Below are positions 44,607 through 52,689 of a stretch of DNA of 64,000 nt, piece after piece. The DNA comes from a bacterium (GTDB taxonomy: Bacteria; Babelota; Babeliae; Babelales; Babelaceae). A program made the translations under genes and the position numbers. The notes under the pieces are model-generated. The model was not told where the DNA came from. It saw only the letters and a program-made list of their open reading frames with translations, and made no database searches. Where the stretch lies: assembly GCA_023428375.1 (NCBI GenBank), contig JAEYYR010000002.1, forward strand, positions 248,001-312,000, given 5' to 3'. Positions within the stretch are counted from its first letter, which is position 1, and each line of letters starts with the position of its first letter.

Positions 44607-45098
44607 ATGTTTCATGTCTTATTGATTAGTTTCATTTTTTTATTGTTATATGCCCCAGATCATACTCTTACTCATTGTGAGTTTGCATTGAGTAAAGTTC
44701 TTGCTGAACGTTCAGTTAATAACAATTCCAATATGTTGATTGGTGTTTGGTATACGTGCTTACCGTGTAAAATGTCTTTTAAGGAAATTTCGGATTTTGT
44801 TAAGCATCGGCATGGAAATTGTTGTTCGTTCAAGTCAGAATTCAACTTTCAAGCGCATGATTTGAAAGGCATGTGCTTGAAATGTGGTATTGTAATGCCT
44901 TTTAATGCACTTGGCCAACATGCTAAATTTTTTGATAAATATGATCAGAAAAAGAAATTTTCAAGCTTAAGTAGCGCTATTACAAAAAAGTCTTCGAGAA
45001 ATCAAAGCATAAAAAAACTTGATCAGCATCAAGTAGCATCCCTATTGCAAGATACAATTAAGGGGATAGATGCGTTGCATCTACCAGCTAATAATTAA
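44607..45098 (+). CDS. Secreted CxxC zinc-finger protein, two-finger form
   Basis: A 163-residue protein with an N-terminal signal (about 1-16) and two zinc-finger-like units: C-L-P-C...K-H-R-H-G-N-C-C (about 51-70) and C-L-K-C...L-G-Q-H (about 90-107). The first fits C-x2-C-x(9-12)-H-x-H-x(3-6)-C, the hallmark of the family seen here and at 52682-57603. A basic helical tail (K-K-S-S-R-N-Q-S-I-K-K) follows. No eukaryotic family name is certain. Closest in the window is the 45754 protein. Host-nucleus or nucleic-acid targeting is inferred. Confidence 0.55.
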   Translation: MFHVLLISFIFLLLYAPDHTLTHCEFALSKVLAERSVNNNSNMLIGVWYTCLPCKMSFKEISDFVKHRHGNCCSFKSEFNFQAHDLKGMCLKCGIVMPFNALGQHAKFFDKYDQKKKFSSLSSAITKKSSRNQSIKKLDQHQVASLLQDTIKGIDALHLPANN

Positions 45099-45216
45099 TT
45101 ATTACTACCCAATCAAGTGCTTTATGGGCTAGATACTATTTATTAATGGAATTATAATTAGAATAATCGCTTAAATAAGGCGTTATTTTAATTATTCTTT
45201 AATGATAAGGTTGTCT

Positions 45217-45708
45217 ATGAATACAAAAATGGTTATCTTTTTTGGTTTGGTGTGTGGATTAGGAGCATCTGATTCTTTCGAACACATCGATCCCAAAAGA
45301 GCATGACCTTTTGAATGTGTTAACACGTATATCTATAAAAGCGAAACTAAACGTTTTCGGTATAGTTGCACTCGTTGTAATGAAAATAAATTATATACAT
45401 TAACTCAACTTATTAATCATAAACATGCTCCGGATTGTGTTTCCAATCGTGAATGTGTTGATTGTCGATTAGCAAATGCGCTTCAACCCAAGCTTATACC
45501 AAACTCTATTATTGCATTGCATCATGCAAACACTGAGCACAAGGATATGAAATTAGTACACTGTCATTTATGTGGGCTTCGGGTACATCGTAATTTGTAT
45601 GAAAAACATCTAAAAGATCCATTTTGTGGTATTTATAAAAAAGTTGATGAAGGATCTTCTAAACAAATTAATTTTTTTGAAGTAATTAAATCAAAAGAAG
45701 AATGTTAA
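45217..45708 (+). pseudogene. Secreted three-finger zinc protein interrupted by an in-frame TGA
   Basis: From ATG 45217 the frame encodes a signal peptide and 29 codons, hits TGA at 45304-45306, and then stays open to TAA at 45706-45708. The downstream part keeps three intact fingers of the family: Y-S-C-T-R-C...H-K-H-A-P-D-C, E-C-V-D-C...H-H-A-N-T-E-H, and H-C-H-L-C...K-H. Other genes in the window stop at TGA (e.g. sufB, cmk), so TGA is a real stop. A recent nonsense mutation is the simplest reading; readthrough or a sequence error is possible. A short product could start at an internal ATG (45517) but would lack export. Confidence 0.65.
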
Positions 45709-45753
45709 GTAATGATGCATTTTTTTTAATTTAATGTTGATAGGTATATTACT

Positions 45754-46191
45754 ATGATTTCTCCTTTTATTTTAATTACACTCATTGCTGGCACCGTTGT
45801 ATCCAGTGATAATAAAAAATATGAAGATCCAATGGGATCCCTTGATCATATTAATGCGGAAAGAATTTTGGATTTGAATACACAAAAGGTAGATTATAAT
45901 TGTATTCCTTGCAATGTAATATCTCAGCGTTATTATGACTTTGTTCGTCATAGACATAACGATACGTGTAAATTTCGTCCTCAAATGAGAATGATTCTTA
46001 CTAGTTCATTTAATTGTGGTTTTTGTGGAACAAAATGCAATGATTTGGATGCTTTGAAGGCGCACCAAAATAATATTAAAAATATGAATTCTCGTATTGA
46101 ACCAATGTCACAGCAGGAACTTGAAACATTAGAAAATAATGCAAAAATTATGCTTGATAAACTACAAGATTTGCGTGCACGCAAAGGATAA
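45754..46191 (+). CDS. Secreted CxxC zinc-finger protein, two-finger form
   Basis: A 145-residue protein with a signal peptide (about 1-17), finger 1 C-I-P-C...R-H-R-H-N-D-T-C (about 50-70) and finger 2 C-G-F-C...K-A-H (about 87-104), then a helical tail. It is clearly paralogous to the 44607 protein (both have Y-x-C-x-P-C and D-F-V-x-H-R-H). Strong bidirectional terminator 12 bases downstream. No other domain. Confidence 0.55.
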   Translation: MISPFILITLIAGTVVSSDNKKYEDPMGSLDHINAERILDLNTQKVDYNCIPCNVISQRYYDFVRHRHNDTCKFRPQMRMILTSSFNCGFCGTKCNDLDALKAHQNNIKNMNSRIEPMSQQELETLENNAKIMLDKLQDLRARKG

Positions 46192-46202
46192 AAATATTTA
46201 AT

Positions 46203-46235
46203 AAAAAAGGCTCCGCGAATTCGGAGCCTTTTTTA
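46203..46235. terminator. Bidirectional terminator between convergent genes
   Basis: GGCTCCG (46209-46215) pairs with CGGAGCC (46222-46228), with A-run upstream and T-run downstream, so it can serve both the plus-strand zinc-finger gene and the minus-strand gene ending at 46239. Confidence 0.9.
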
Positions 46236-46238
46236 TTG

Positions 46239-46976
46239 TTAGTAATCCTGATTAAATTCTTGAAGGCCATGGTTTAACAAGACTTGCGTGTTTTGTTGAA
46301 ACTGTTGTTTATTGGCAGCAACGGTATTAGAATGTTTTTTCCATTCAGTTTGTTGTAAATAAGGTAAAATACTCGTATCAAAGGCTTTTTGTTTTTTTGA
46401 GAGTGAAGCATGGTTTTTAATCCATTGAAAGATAAAAAATCCACTATTAAAAAAAATGCTTGGCAGTATTAGATGATTTTTGCTGGTCAATACACAACCA
46501 ATTATAGAGGTTAAAACTCCAAATGTTCCAACTTTTAATAGCGAGGAAAGAAATGGATTTGAAAATGAAAACCAGGATTTGCGATTTTGCAAATAATTGT
46601 TAAGCTCACGTGATTCTCGAGTTATTCTCTCATTGAATCGGTAATCCTGAGTCGAATTTTGAAATTTTATGAGCGTTGATAACGATTGAATTCTTCCATA
46701 AAAATTTTTAGGTGGTTGCTCGTCAATAACTATTGTATTGATAACATCGCCAGCTTTAATTAATGATTCTAATTTATTTGCGGCTTGCTCCAATCGATTT
46801 GTAGCTTCAATTAAATTGAATTTTAACACATCATCTTGCCTAAAGGCAGCGCTATTAGATTGTTCATCATATGAGATCGGTTGGTAATACATTTGTGGAT
46901 AGTTGCCGTTATAGTCACTTGCAATAAAGATCTGGGGCGCAATAATCCCGATTATTATTAATTGTTGTATAGTCAT
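46239..46976 (-). CDS. Signal-peptide protein with coiled coil and two TM segments, unknown
   Basis: A 245-residue protein with a signal peptide (1-19), a coiled-coil-prone region (about 52-78), two adjacent hydrophobic segments (about 145-165 and 168-188) and a hydrophilic Gln/Asn-rich C-terminus. Topology resembles the 38909, 40148 and 47166 proteins. No family recognised. It ends one base beyond the bidirectional terminator. Confidence 0.58.
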   Translation of the reverse strand: MTIQQLIIIGIIAPQIFIASDYNGNYPQMYYQPISYDEQSNSAAFRQDDVLKFNLIEATNRLEQAANKLESLIKAGDVINTIVIDEQPPKNFYGRIQSLSTLIKFQNSTQDYRFNERITRESRELNNYLQNRKSWFSFSNPFLSSLLKVGTFGVLTSIIGCVLTSKNHLILPSIFFNSGFFIFQWIKNHASLSKKQKAFDTSILPYLQQTEWKKHSNTVAANKQQFQQNTQVLLNHGLQEFNQDY

Positions 46977-47112
46977 ATTTTTCCAAAAGTATATGAATTA
47001 GCCTTTATTTACAATCTAGTATGAGCTTTTTAGGCTAAATTGTCTTTTTATTTTATGCATTTAATTGCCTTAATTTTTTTTTAATAGTTTAAAGCATAAA
47101 TATCTGTTTCTG

Positions 47113-47141
47113 TTGATCTTGTCGTATTAGTTGCTTATTCT
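47113..47141 (+). promoter_or_regulatory. Candidate sigma-70-type promoter for the 47166 gene
   Basis: TTGATC (47113-47118), a 17-base spacer and TATTCT (47136-47141), 25 bases upstream of the start codon, so a short leader holds the AAGAGGAGCTCT ribosome site. Confidence 0.55.
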
Positions 47142-47165
47142 AGAGTACAAAACAAGAGGAGCTCT

Positions 47166-47645
47166 ATGAAATTCAAGGTATTAATTCTGTGCTTTAGTGT
47201 GATTTCTCACATATCTTTAAGCATCGATATTTTCAATCGTTTTGCCCCTCCTGCAGAACGAAAAGAATTATTAAACAAAGTTGGAATAGGTTCTTCAACT
47301 ACCGTATGGCAAGAGGTCAGTTCAATGTATAATCGCGCGATGAAATATGGTATTGATACAATAAAACCCAATGAATTATATCTTACCGCAAAGCATGCAG
47401 GCCAAAGTCCTTATGCGCCTTTAATTGTCGTTGGGGGTGGTGCTGCTTCCTTTTTTCTTGGTGCCAACACGATACGCCATGGTCTTTGTACTTTAGCTGA
47501 TTTATTATTATTGCGAATGTCTTTTGTAAGTGAATTGGGAAAAACTCTCGTCTGGGGTTCAGGAACAGCGATTATACTTATACCAACGGTGATTGCTGGA
47601 TACACCATGCTTGTCGCATCTGAAGATTTAAACAAACGAAAATAA
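47166..47645 (+). CDS. Signal-peptide membrane protein, unknown function
   Basis: A 159-residue protein with a signal peptide (1-19), a mostly helical extracytoplasmic stretch (20-78) and two C-terminal transmembrane helices (about 82-105 and 125-150). It has its own likely promoter, a good ribosome site (AAGAGGAGC) and a terminator, so it is probably a monocistronic gene. No family recognised. Confidence 0.62.
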   Translation: MKFKVLILCFSVISHISLSIDIFNRFAPPAERKELLNKVGIGSSTTVWQEVSSMYNRAMKYGIDTIKPNELYLTAKHAGQSPYAPLIVVGGGAASFFLGANTIRHGLCTLADLLLLRMSFVSELGKTLVWGSGTAIILIPTVIAGYTMLVASEDLNKRK

Positions 47646-47659
47646 TTTTTTAAAGCAAT

Positions 47660-47689
47660 AAAAGGGCGCCGAGGCGCTCTTTTATTTTT
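47660..47689 (+). terminator. Rho-independent terminator
   Basis: AAAAGGGCGC (47660-47669) pairs with GCGCTCTTTT (47674-47683) with one G-T pair, loop of four, followed by TATTTTTA. Confidence 0.85.
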
Positions 47690-47744
47690 ATTATTTGCGA
47701 TACTGGATATAATTCTATAAGTTTAACATTACTGAAAATTACCT

Positions 47745-48647
47745 ATGACTCATTTGAGTAACAATTCCCCACAACCAAATACATCGTTTATTACCCCTAC
47801 TTTAGTTATTGTTACTGGTTATTCCGGTGCCGGTAAAAGCTCAGTATTACGTATGATGGAAGATATTGGTTATTACTGTATCGATAACTTACCTATTGAT
47901 TTACTGTCTAATAATACGGGGTTTTTTTTACGCATGATCGAACAGGGGCGTGGTGTTTGCTTGGGTATTGATATTCGTTCTGGGTATGATATGAATGCAT
48001 TAACTGATGAAATTCACCGATTGCGTGAGTATTCGGTGGGATGTAGTTTGGTTTTTGTTGAAGCAAGTAAAAATACCATCATAAAGCGTTTTCATGAAAC
48101 TCGACGAAACCATCCCTTTCATGCAACAGATTCTTTAGATGAAGCAGTGGAACGTGAATATGATTTGATGCAAAAAGTTCGTGAAATTGCTACCACCATT
48201 GTTGATACTGATCATTGCACTATTCATGATTTGCGGTCACAGATACAAAATATTTTTGAACAAAAATCAATTTTTACTGCAACACTTTTGTCCTTTGGCT
48301 TTAAATATGGCGTACCTCAAGAAATAGATTATGTTTTTGACTTACGTATGCTTCCTAATCCGTATTTTCATCCTACATGGCGCTATGAAAATGGTGTTAA
48401 CCCCCAATTACAAGAATATCTTTTTGAACAGCCCGGTGTTCAAGAATGGTGGAATTTGTTGACCCCATTAGTTGAGCAGAGCTTGAATATGATTAAAGAT
48501 CGCGGAAAATTACATGCAACTATCGCTTTTGGTTGTACCGGTGGGCAACATCGTTCAGTGGCATTTGTCGAACGGATGGCCCAACTTTCATGGAATTCTA
48601 TTTCATGGCGAATCAAGCATCGAGATATGACTAAAAAAAGTTGTTAA
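47745..48647 (+). CDS. rapZ: RapZ/YvcJ-family nucleotide-binding protein
   Basis: A 300-residue P-loop protein with Walker A GYSGAGKS (25-32), E-D-I-G-Y-Y-C-I-D-N-L-P (39-50), D-I-R-S-G (about 77-81) and a C-terminal F-G-C-T-G-G-Q-H-R-S-V segment. RapZ in E. coli is an RNA-binding adaptor controlling glmS mRNA decay; the family elsewhere binds nucleotides with less clear roles. glmS is 3.2 kb upstream here, a suggestive but not conclusive linkage. The N-terminus is about 15 residues longer than usual. Confidence 0.92.
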   Translation: MTHLSNNSPQPNTSFITPTLVIVTGYSGAGKSSVLRMMEDIGYYCIDNLPIDLLSNNTGFFLRMIEQGRGVCLGIDIRSGYDMNALTDEIHRLREYSVGCSLVFVEASKNTIIKRFHETRRNHPFHATDSLDEAVEREYDLMQKVREIATTIVDTDHCTIHDLRSQIQNIFEQKSIFTATLLSFGFKYGVPQEIDYVFDLRMLPNPYFHPTWRYENGVNPQLQEYLFEQPGVQEWWNLLTPLVEQSLNMIKDRGKLHATIAFGCTGGQHRSVAFVERMAQLSWNSISWRIKHRDMTKKSC

Positions 48648-48698
48648 TTCTTGCAATAGCTATTCTCTTATTTCTATGCTTGATCATGGAGATTAAGT

Positions 48699-48980
48699 AT
48701 GAAGCCCTATGCCCGTTATTGTATATATGCTCTTATTTGTCTAGAAATTGTCCTGTATGGCGTGTGGTATGTGACAAGTCCACGGGGCATTCGAATGGTC
48801 AAGCATTATAAAAATACACTTGTTGAATTGGAACAAGGAATCAAAAAGAATAATACAAACGTTGAACAGTTGAAGCAATTATTGCAAGATTGGAACGATT
48901 ATCCTATGTATCATGAACAACAGGCACGTGCATTACAATATGTTTTTCCTGGTGATGAAGTATACGTTGTTAAAAATTAA
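48699..48980 (+). CDS. FtsB/DivIC-family septum formation initiator
   Basis: A 93-residue bitopic protein: transmembrane helix (about 8-26), coiled coil (33-63) and a C-terminal E-Q-Q-A-R-A-L-Q-Y-V-F-P-G-D-E-V-Y-V segment with the FtsB/DivIC pattern (AR..L....PGE). These proteins bridge FtsL and FtsQ in the divisome. It suggests FtsZ-type division, unlike chlamydiae. Ribosome site ATGGAGATTAAGT. Convergent overlap of 4 bases with the GNAT gene. Confidence 0.72.
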   Translation: MKPYARYCIYALICLEIVLYGVWYVTSPRGIRMVKHYKNTLVELEQGIKKNNTNVEQLKQLLQDWNDYPMYHEQQARALQYVFPGDEVYVVKN

Positions 48981-49546
48981 ATTCTATTACCAGATCGGTT
49001 AAATTCAAGAATTACATCAATAGCAGTTTCACCAAAAAAAACTTGCTCCTTTTTTTGAATTAATTCAAAACCCATTCGTGTATAAAATTGTATTGCTCGC
49101 GTGTTTTTTTCTTTCACTTCTAGACGAAAGCAGTTTTTATGGGGATACAATGCAAGGATATTTTTTATTAGGTTTTCACCAATCTTCTGTGAACGATAGG
49201 CTGGATGTACATATAGTCTGAAAATATGTACAATTTCACCTTCTAAAAAAGTAGTTATAACACCTACAACTTGTCCGTTAGTTGTTTTTGCAACAGTGAA
49301 ACATGCATGATTGTTTTCAAATTGTTTTTTTAAAAAATCGATTGTTTGATATTCATTAATTACTCTTTCAACAGTGACAGACGTATAAAATTGAATATAC
49401 GTCTCTCTCCAAGTCAAGGCCATTAAATCTTTTATAGCAGAAATATCCGCTAATGTTGCTGGAAGGATTTCTATTTCTAATGCGTTGATTGTAAACCCAG
49501 TCATAATAACCATCATTAATGCAAGAATTTTTTTTAAACTATTCAT
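48977..49546 (-). CDS. GNAT acetyltransferase with signal peptide
   Basis: A 189-residue protein. The N-terminus is a signal peptide (MNSLKKILALMMVIMTGFTINA, about 1-22), followed by a complete GNAT domain: I-L-P-A-T-L-A-D at its start, the acetyl-CoA motif R-L-Y-V-H-P-A-Y-R-S-Q-K-I-G (about 113-126) and the E-K-N-T-R-A-I-Q-F-Y-T-R-M-G-F block. GNAT enzymes are normally cytosolic because they need acetyl-CoA, so an exported one is unusual and may act inside a host cell (inference). Substrate unknown. Confidence 0.78.
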   Translation of the reverse strand: MNSLKKILALMMVIMTGFTINALEIEILPATLADISAIKDLMALTWRETYIQFYTSVTVERVINEYQTIDFLKKQFENNHACFTVAKTTNGQVVGVITTFLEGEIVHIFRLYVHPAYRSQKIGENLIKNILALYPHKNCFRLEVKEKNTRAIQFYTRMGFELIQKKEQVFFGETAIDVILEFNRSGNRI

Positions 49547-49693
49547 ATTTTTTATCCATAATAACTTTCACGATCATGTATAATAAAAGTTTTATTTATT
49601 GGCAATCTACTAGAGGCATTAAATTCTATTTTATTGTAAACCGTAAAAAAAATTGTAGTAAACTAAGATAATAATTTTAAAAAAAGGTTTGCT

Positions 49694-50314
49694 ATGACAT
49701 TTATATTGCCAAAATTACCCTATGCATATGATGCGCTTGAACCATATATTGATGCACGTACGATGGAAATTCATCACACCAAACATCATCAGGCATATAT
49801 TGATAATTTGAATGCAGCTTTAGCAAAACATCCCGAATTATCGCACTTGAGCTTAGTGGAACTATTAAGTGATCTGAATGCAATTCCTGAAGATATAAGA
49901 ACTGCGGTTCGAAATAATGGTGGCGGTACGGATAACCATAATCTTTTTTGGTTGATGTTAACGCCCTCAAAAAATAGTAAAGGTCCTCGTGATGAAGTTG
50001 CCAAAGAAATTAGCAAAAAATTTGGCTCATTCGAGGCGTTCAAAGAACAATTTACCAATGCAGCAAAAACACGTTTTGGATCAGGCTGGGCCTGGCTTAT
50101 TTTAGATAAATCGGGTGATATTGCGGTAACTTCAACCGGTAATCAGGATTCGCCGGTATCTGAAGGTGCAGAACCGCTCTTAGGCCTTGATGTCTGGGAG
50201 CATGCCTACTATTTACATTACCAAAATAGAAGACCCGATTATATCACCGCCTGGTGGAATGTAATAAATTGGGATTATGTTGAAGAGCGTTATAAAAAAG
50301 CAAATTCTCGCTAA
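49694..50314 (+). CDS. sodB: Superoxide dismutase, Fe/Mn family
   Basis: A 206-residue enzyme. Metal ligands: H27 (E-I-H-H-T-K-H-H), the N-H-N-L-F-W histidine near residue 77, and D and H in D-V-W-E-H-A-Y-Y (about 169-173). The G-G-G-T-D-N-H and N-x-I-N-W-D patterns are normal, and length is standard. No signal peptide, so it is cytoplasmic. Metal choice (Fe or Mn) cannot be settled by eye. Ribosome site AAAAAAGGTTTGCT; own terminator downstream. Confidence 0.93.
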   Translation: MTFILPKLPYAYDALEPYIDARTMEIHHTKHHQAYIDNLNAALAKHPELSHLSLVELLSDLNAIPEDIRTAVRNNGGGTDNHNLFWLMLTPSKNSKGPRDEVAKEISKKFGSFEAFKEQFTNAAKTRFGSGWAWLILDKSGDIAVTSTGNQDSPVSEGAEPLLGLDVWEHAYYLHYQNRRPDYITAWWNVINWDYVEERYKKANSR

Positions 50315-50331
50315 AATTAATACAATTACGC

Positions 50332-50361
50332 AAGGTGGCCTAGGCGCCACCTTCTTTTTTG
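50332..50361 (+). terminator. Rho-independent terminator after superoxide dismutase
   Basis: AAGGTGGC (50332-50339) pairs with GCCACCTT (50346-50353), six-base loop, then CTTTTTT. Confidence 0.9.
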
Positions 50362-50420
50362 GTATACTTGTAGAATTATATTAAAGTTGAGTTAGTGTGA
50401 TATTTTAAGGTTAAAATTCC

Positions 50421-52673
50421 ATGATATTTACTATTGATCCAAAAATTTTTGCCCAATTTCCGGGCTTACGCGTCGGTGTTATCGTTGCACACAATGTGGA
50501 TAACGCGACCAAGAACGAACAAACCGCCCATCTTTTTGATGAAGCGCAGCAATTTGTTTTAAAATCGATCACCAGCGATGCATTAAAGAAACATCCGTAT
50601 ATTCAGGCATGGCATGAGGTCTATACTTCTTTTGGTGCAAAACCTAAAGAGCATAAAGTCTCGGTTGAAAACATGGTTCATCGCCTATTAAAGGGTGAAT
50701 CATTGCCGCATATCAATCCGTTGGTTGATATATATAATAGTCTCTCTCTGCGTTATTTAATTCCTGCAGGGGGCGATGATTTACAATCATTGAAAGGCTC
50801 ATTGCGTTTGACTCTTGCTGAAGGCGATGAAAAACCGGCAAAGCTTTTAGGTGAAAAAGAACCACGTTCTCCTGAAAAAGGTGAAGTGATTTATCTTGAT
50901 GATGAGGGTGTTGTTTGTCGCCGTTTTAATTGGAAGCAAGCAGAACGTACTAAAATTACTGAAGCCACACAAGATGTTATTTTTGTCTTTGAAGCGTTAA
51001 GTAATGTTCCCGATGAGCAATTATTTTCATTATTGCATGAAGGCGCCCGTGTTATTAACACGTTCTTTAAAGGAGCTCATGCTACCGTTTCGGTACTTGA
51101 TCAGCAACATCCTGCTTTGATGCTTAAAGATGCTGGCGCATGGAAAACTTTTACAGAGTATGATGCAAGCCGCATACATGCACCAAGTTGTTTTAATCTT
51201 GAAATGCCTGATGAAACAATTTCTTTGGAACACGAAACTCGTGTACAAAAAGTTCAAGATTTGCGTCAGCAAGGGATTGAGCCCTGGCCTTCTTTGCGTG
51301 AAACATCGGTTACCAGCAAGGAATTGCATACTAATTTTGTTGAAAATGATTCTACGGTCTATGCAATAGCTGGACGAGTGATTAGCAAGCGTGAACATGG
51401 TAAAACTATGTTTATGACGTTGCAAGATCGCACCGGTACTATGCAGGTTTATTTGAAATCTGATGCGTTAGGTGCAGAATCTTTCAATTTTGCAAAACAT
51501 ATGCTCGATTTGGGTGATATTGTTTGGTACAAAGGTACCACTTTTAAAACAAAGACCGGTGAGGTTACCTTGGCTGTGCAAGAATTTGCATTACAAAGTA
51601 AATGCTTGCATCCAATGCCAGAAAAATTCCACGGCGTTACCGATATTGAAACAAAATATCGTCAGCGTTATCTTGATTTAATGACCAATGATGAAACTCG
51701 TGAACGCTTCAAGCGTCGTTCGTCGATTATCAAATCTATTCGCAATTATTTAGATCAACATGATTTTGTTGAGGTTGAAACACCAATGTTGCACCCAATT
51801 CCAGGGGGTGCTGCAGCGCGTCCGTTTGTTACTCATCATAATGCACTAAATTCTGAATTATTCTTGCGAATTGCTCCTGAATTATATCTTAAAAGATTAG
51901 TAGTGGGCGGCTTTGAACGCGTGTATGAGATTAACAGAAATTTCAGAAACGAAGGTGTCTCAACGCGTCACAATCCTGAATTTACGATGCTTGAATTTTA
52001 TTGGGCATTCAAAGATTATAATTTTGTGATGACATTCATCGAAGATATGATCAAAAAATTGGTCCAAGAAACTACCGGCGGTACTACAGTAGCCTATGGT
52101 ACGCATGAATTAGATTTTGGACGTCCATTCCGACGATTGACTGCAAAACAAGCAATTCTTGAAACGAAATTAATTAAAGAAGAAGAATTGTCTGAAGCAC
52201 AAATTGATGCTACATGTCGTCGCTATAATATTACATTAATTGCACAAGCTTCTTATGCACAAAAAATGTTTGCGTTATTTGAAGAAGTTGCTGAATCGCA
52301 AATTATTCAACCAACGTTTATTGTTGATTTTCCGGTGGAAATCTCGCCTCTTGCAAAACGTGATGTTAATAACCCGGCAATCGCTGCGCGTTTTGAACTG
52401 TATGTAGCAGGCATGGAATTGAGCAATGGATTTAATGAGTTGAACGATCCATTTGACCAAGCAGAACGATTCAAAGAACAAGCGCATGCGCGTGCTGCTG
52501 GTGATGCTGAAGCTATGTATTATGATGCTGAATTTATCCAAGCGCTAGAATACGGATTGCCACCAACGGTTGGTGTCGGTATAGGTATTGATCGATTAGT
52601 GATGTTGCTTACTAATACTACCTCAATTAAAGAAGTAATTTTGTTTCCAACATTAAAGCGAAAACAACAATAA
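50421..52673 (+). CDS. lysS: Lysyl-tRNA synthetase fused to an N-terminal B3/B4-type domain
   Basis: A 750-residue fusion. Residues about 275-750 are a complete class II LysRS: R-V-Q-K-V-Q-D-L-R-Q-Q-G-I-E-P-W-P start, OB-fold anticodon domain (about 313-405), motif 2 F-R-N-E-G-V-S-T-R-H-N-P-E-F-T and motif 3 G-V-G-I-G-I-D-R-L. Residues about 20-225 are a separate domain resembling the B3/B4 module of PheRS beta and stand-alone B3/4 proteins, with A-W-H-E-V-Y-T-S-F-G-A-K-P-K and L-S-L-R-Y-L-I-P-A-G-G-D-D. B3/B4 domains edit mischarged tRNA in PheRS. Ordinary LysRS is about 500 residues, so the extension is unusual. One frame runs unbroken through both parts. Confidence 0.88.
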   Translation: MIFTIDPKIFAQFPGLRVGVIVAHNVDNATKNEQTAHLFDEAQQFVLKSITSDALKKHPYIQAWHEVYTSFGAKPKEHKVSVENMVHRLLKGESLPHINPLVDIYNSLSLRYLIPAGGDDLQSLKGSLRLTLAEGDEKPAKLLGEKEPRSPEKGEVIYLDDEGVVCRRFNWKQAERTKITEATQDVIFVFEALSNVPDEQLFSLLHEGARVINTFFKGAHATVSVLDQQHPALMLKDAGAWKTFTEYDASRIHAPSCFNLEMPDETISLEHETRVQKVQDLRQQGIEPWPSLRETSVTSKELHTNFVENDSTVYAIAGRVISKREHGKTMFMTLQDRTGTMQVYLKSDALGAESFNFAKHMLDLGDIVWYKGTTFKTKTGEVTLAVQEFALQSKCLHPMPEKFHGVTDIETKYRQRYLDLMTNDETRERFKRRSSIIKSIRNYLDQHDFVEVETPMLHPIPGGAAARPFVTHHNALNSELFLRIAPELYLKRLVVGGFERVYEINRNFRNEGVSTRHNPEFTMLEFYWAFKDYNFVMTFIEDMIKKLVQETTGGTTVAYGTHELDFGRPFRRLTAKQAILETKLIKEEELSEAQIDATCRRYNITLIAQASYAQKMFALFEEVAESQIIQPTFIVDFPVEISPLAKRDVNNPAIAARFELYVAGMELSNGFNELNDPFDQAERFKEQAHARAAGDAEAMYYDAEFIQALEYGLPPTVGVGIGIDRLVMLLTNTTSIKEVILFPTLKRKQQ

Positions 52674-52689
52674 GAGCTCCAATGTTAAT

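Noticed and set aside
45304..45306. Possible genome-wide recoding of TGA to an amino acid
   Set aside because: Several secure genes (sufB, cmk, the BatE-like gene) end at TGA, and extending them would add unrelated sequence into the next gene.
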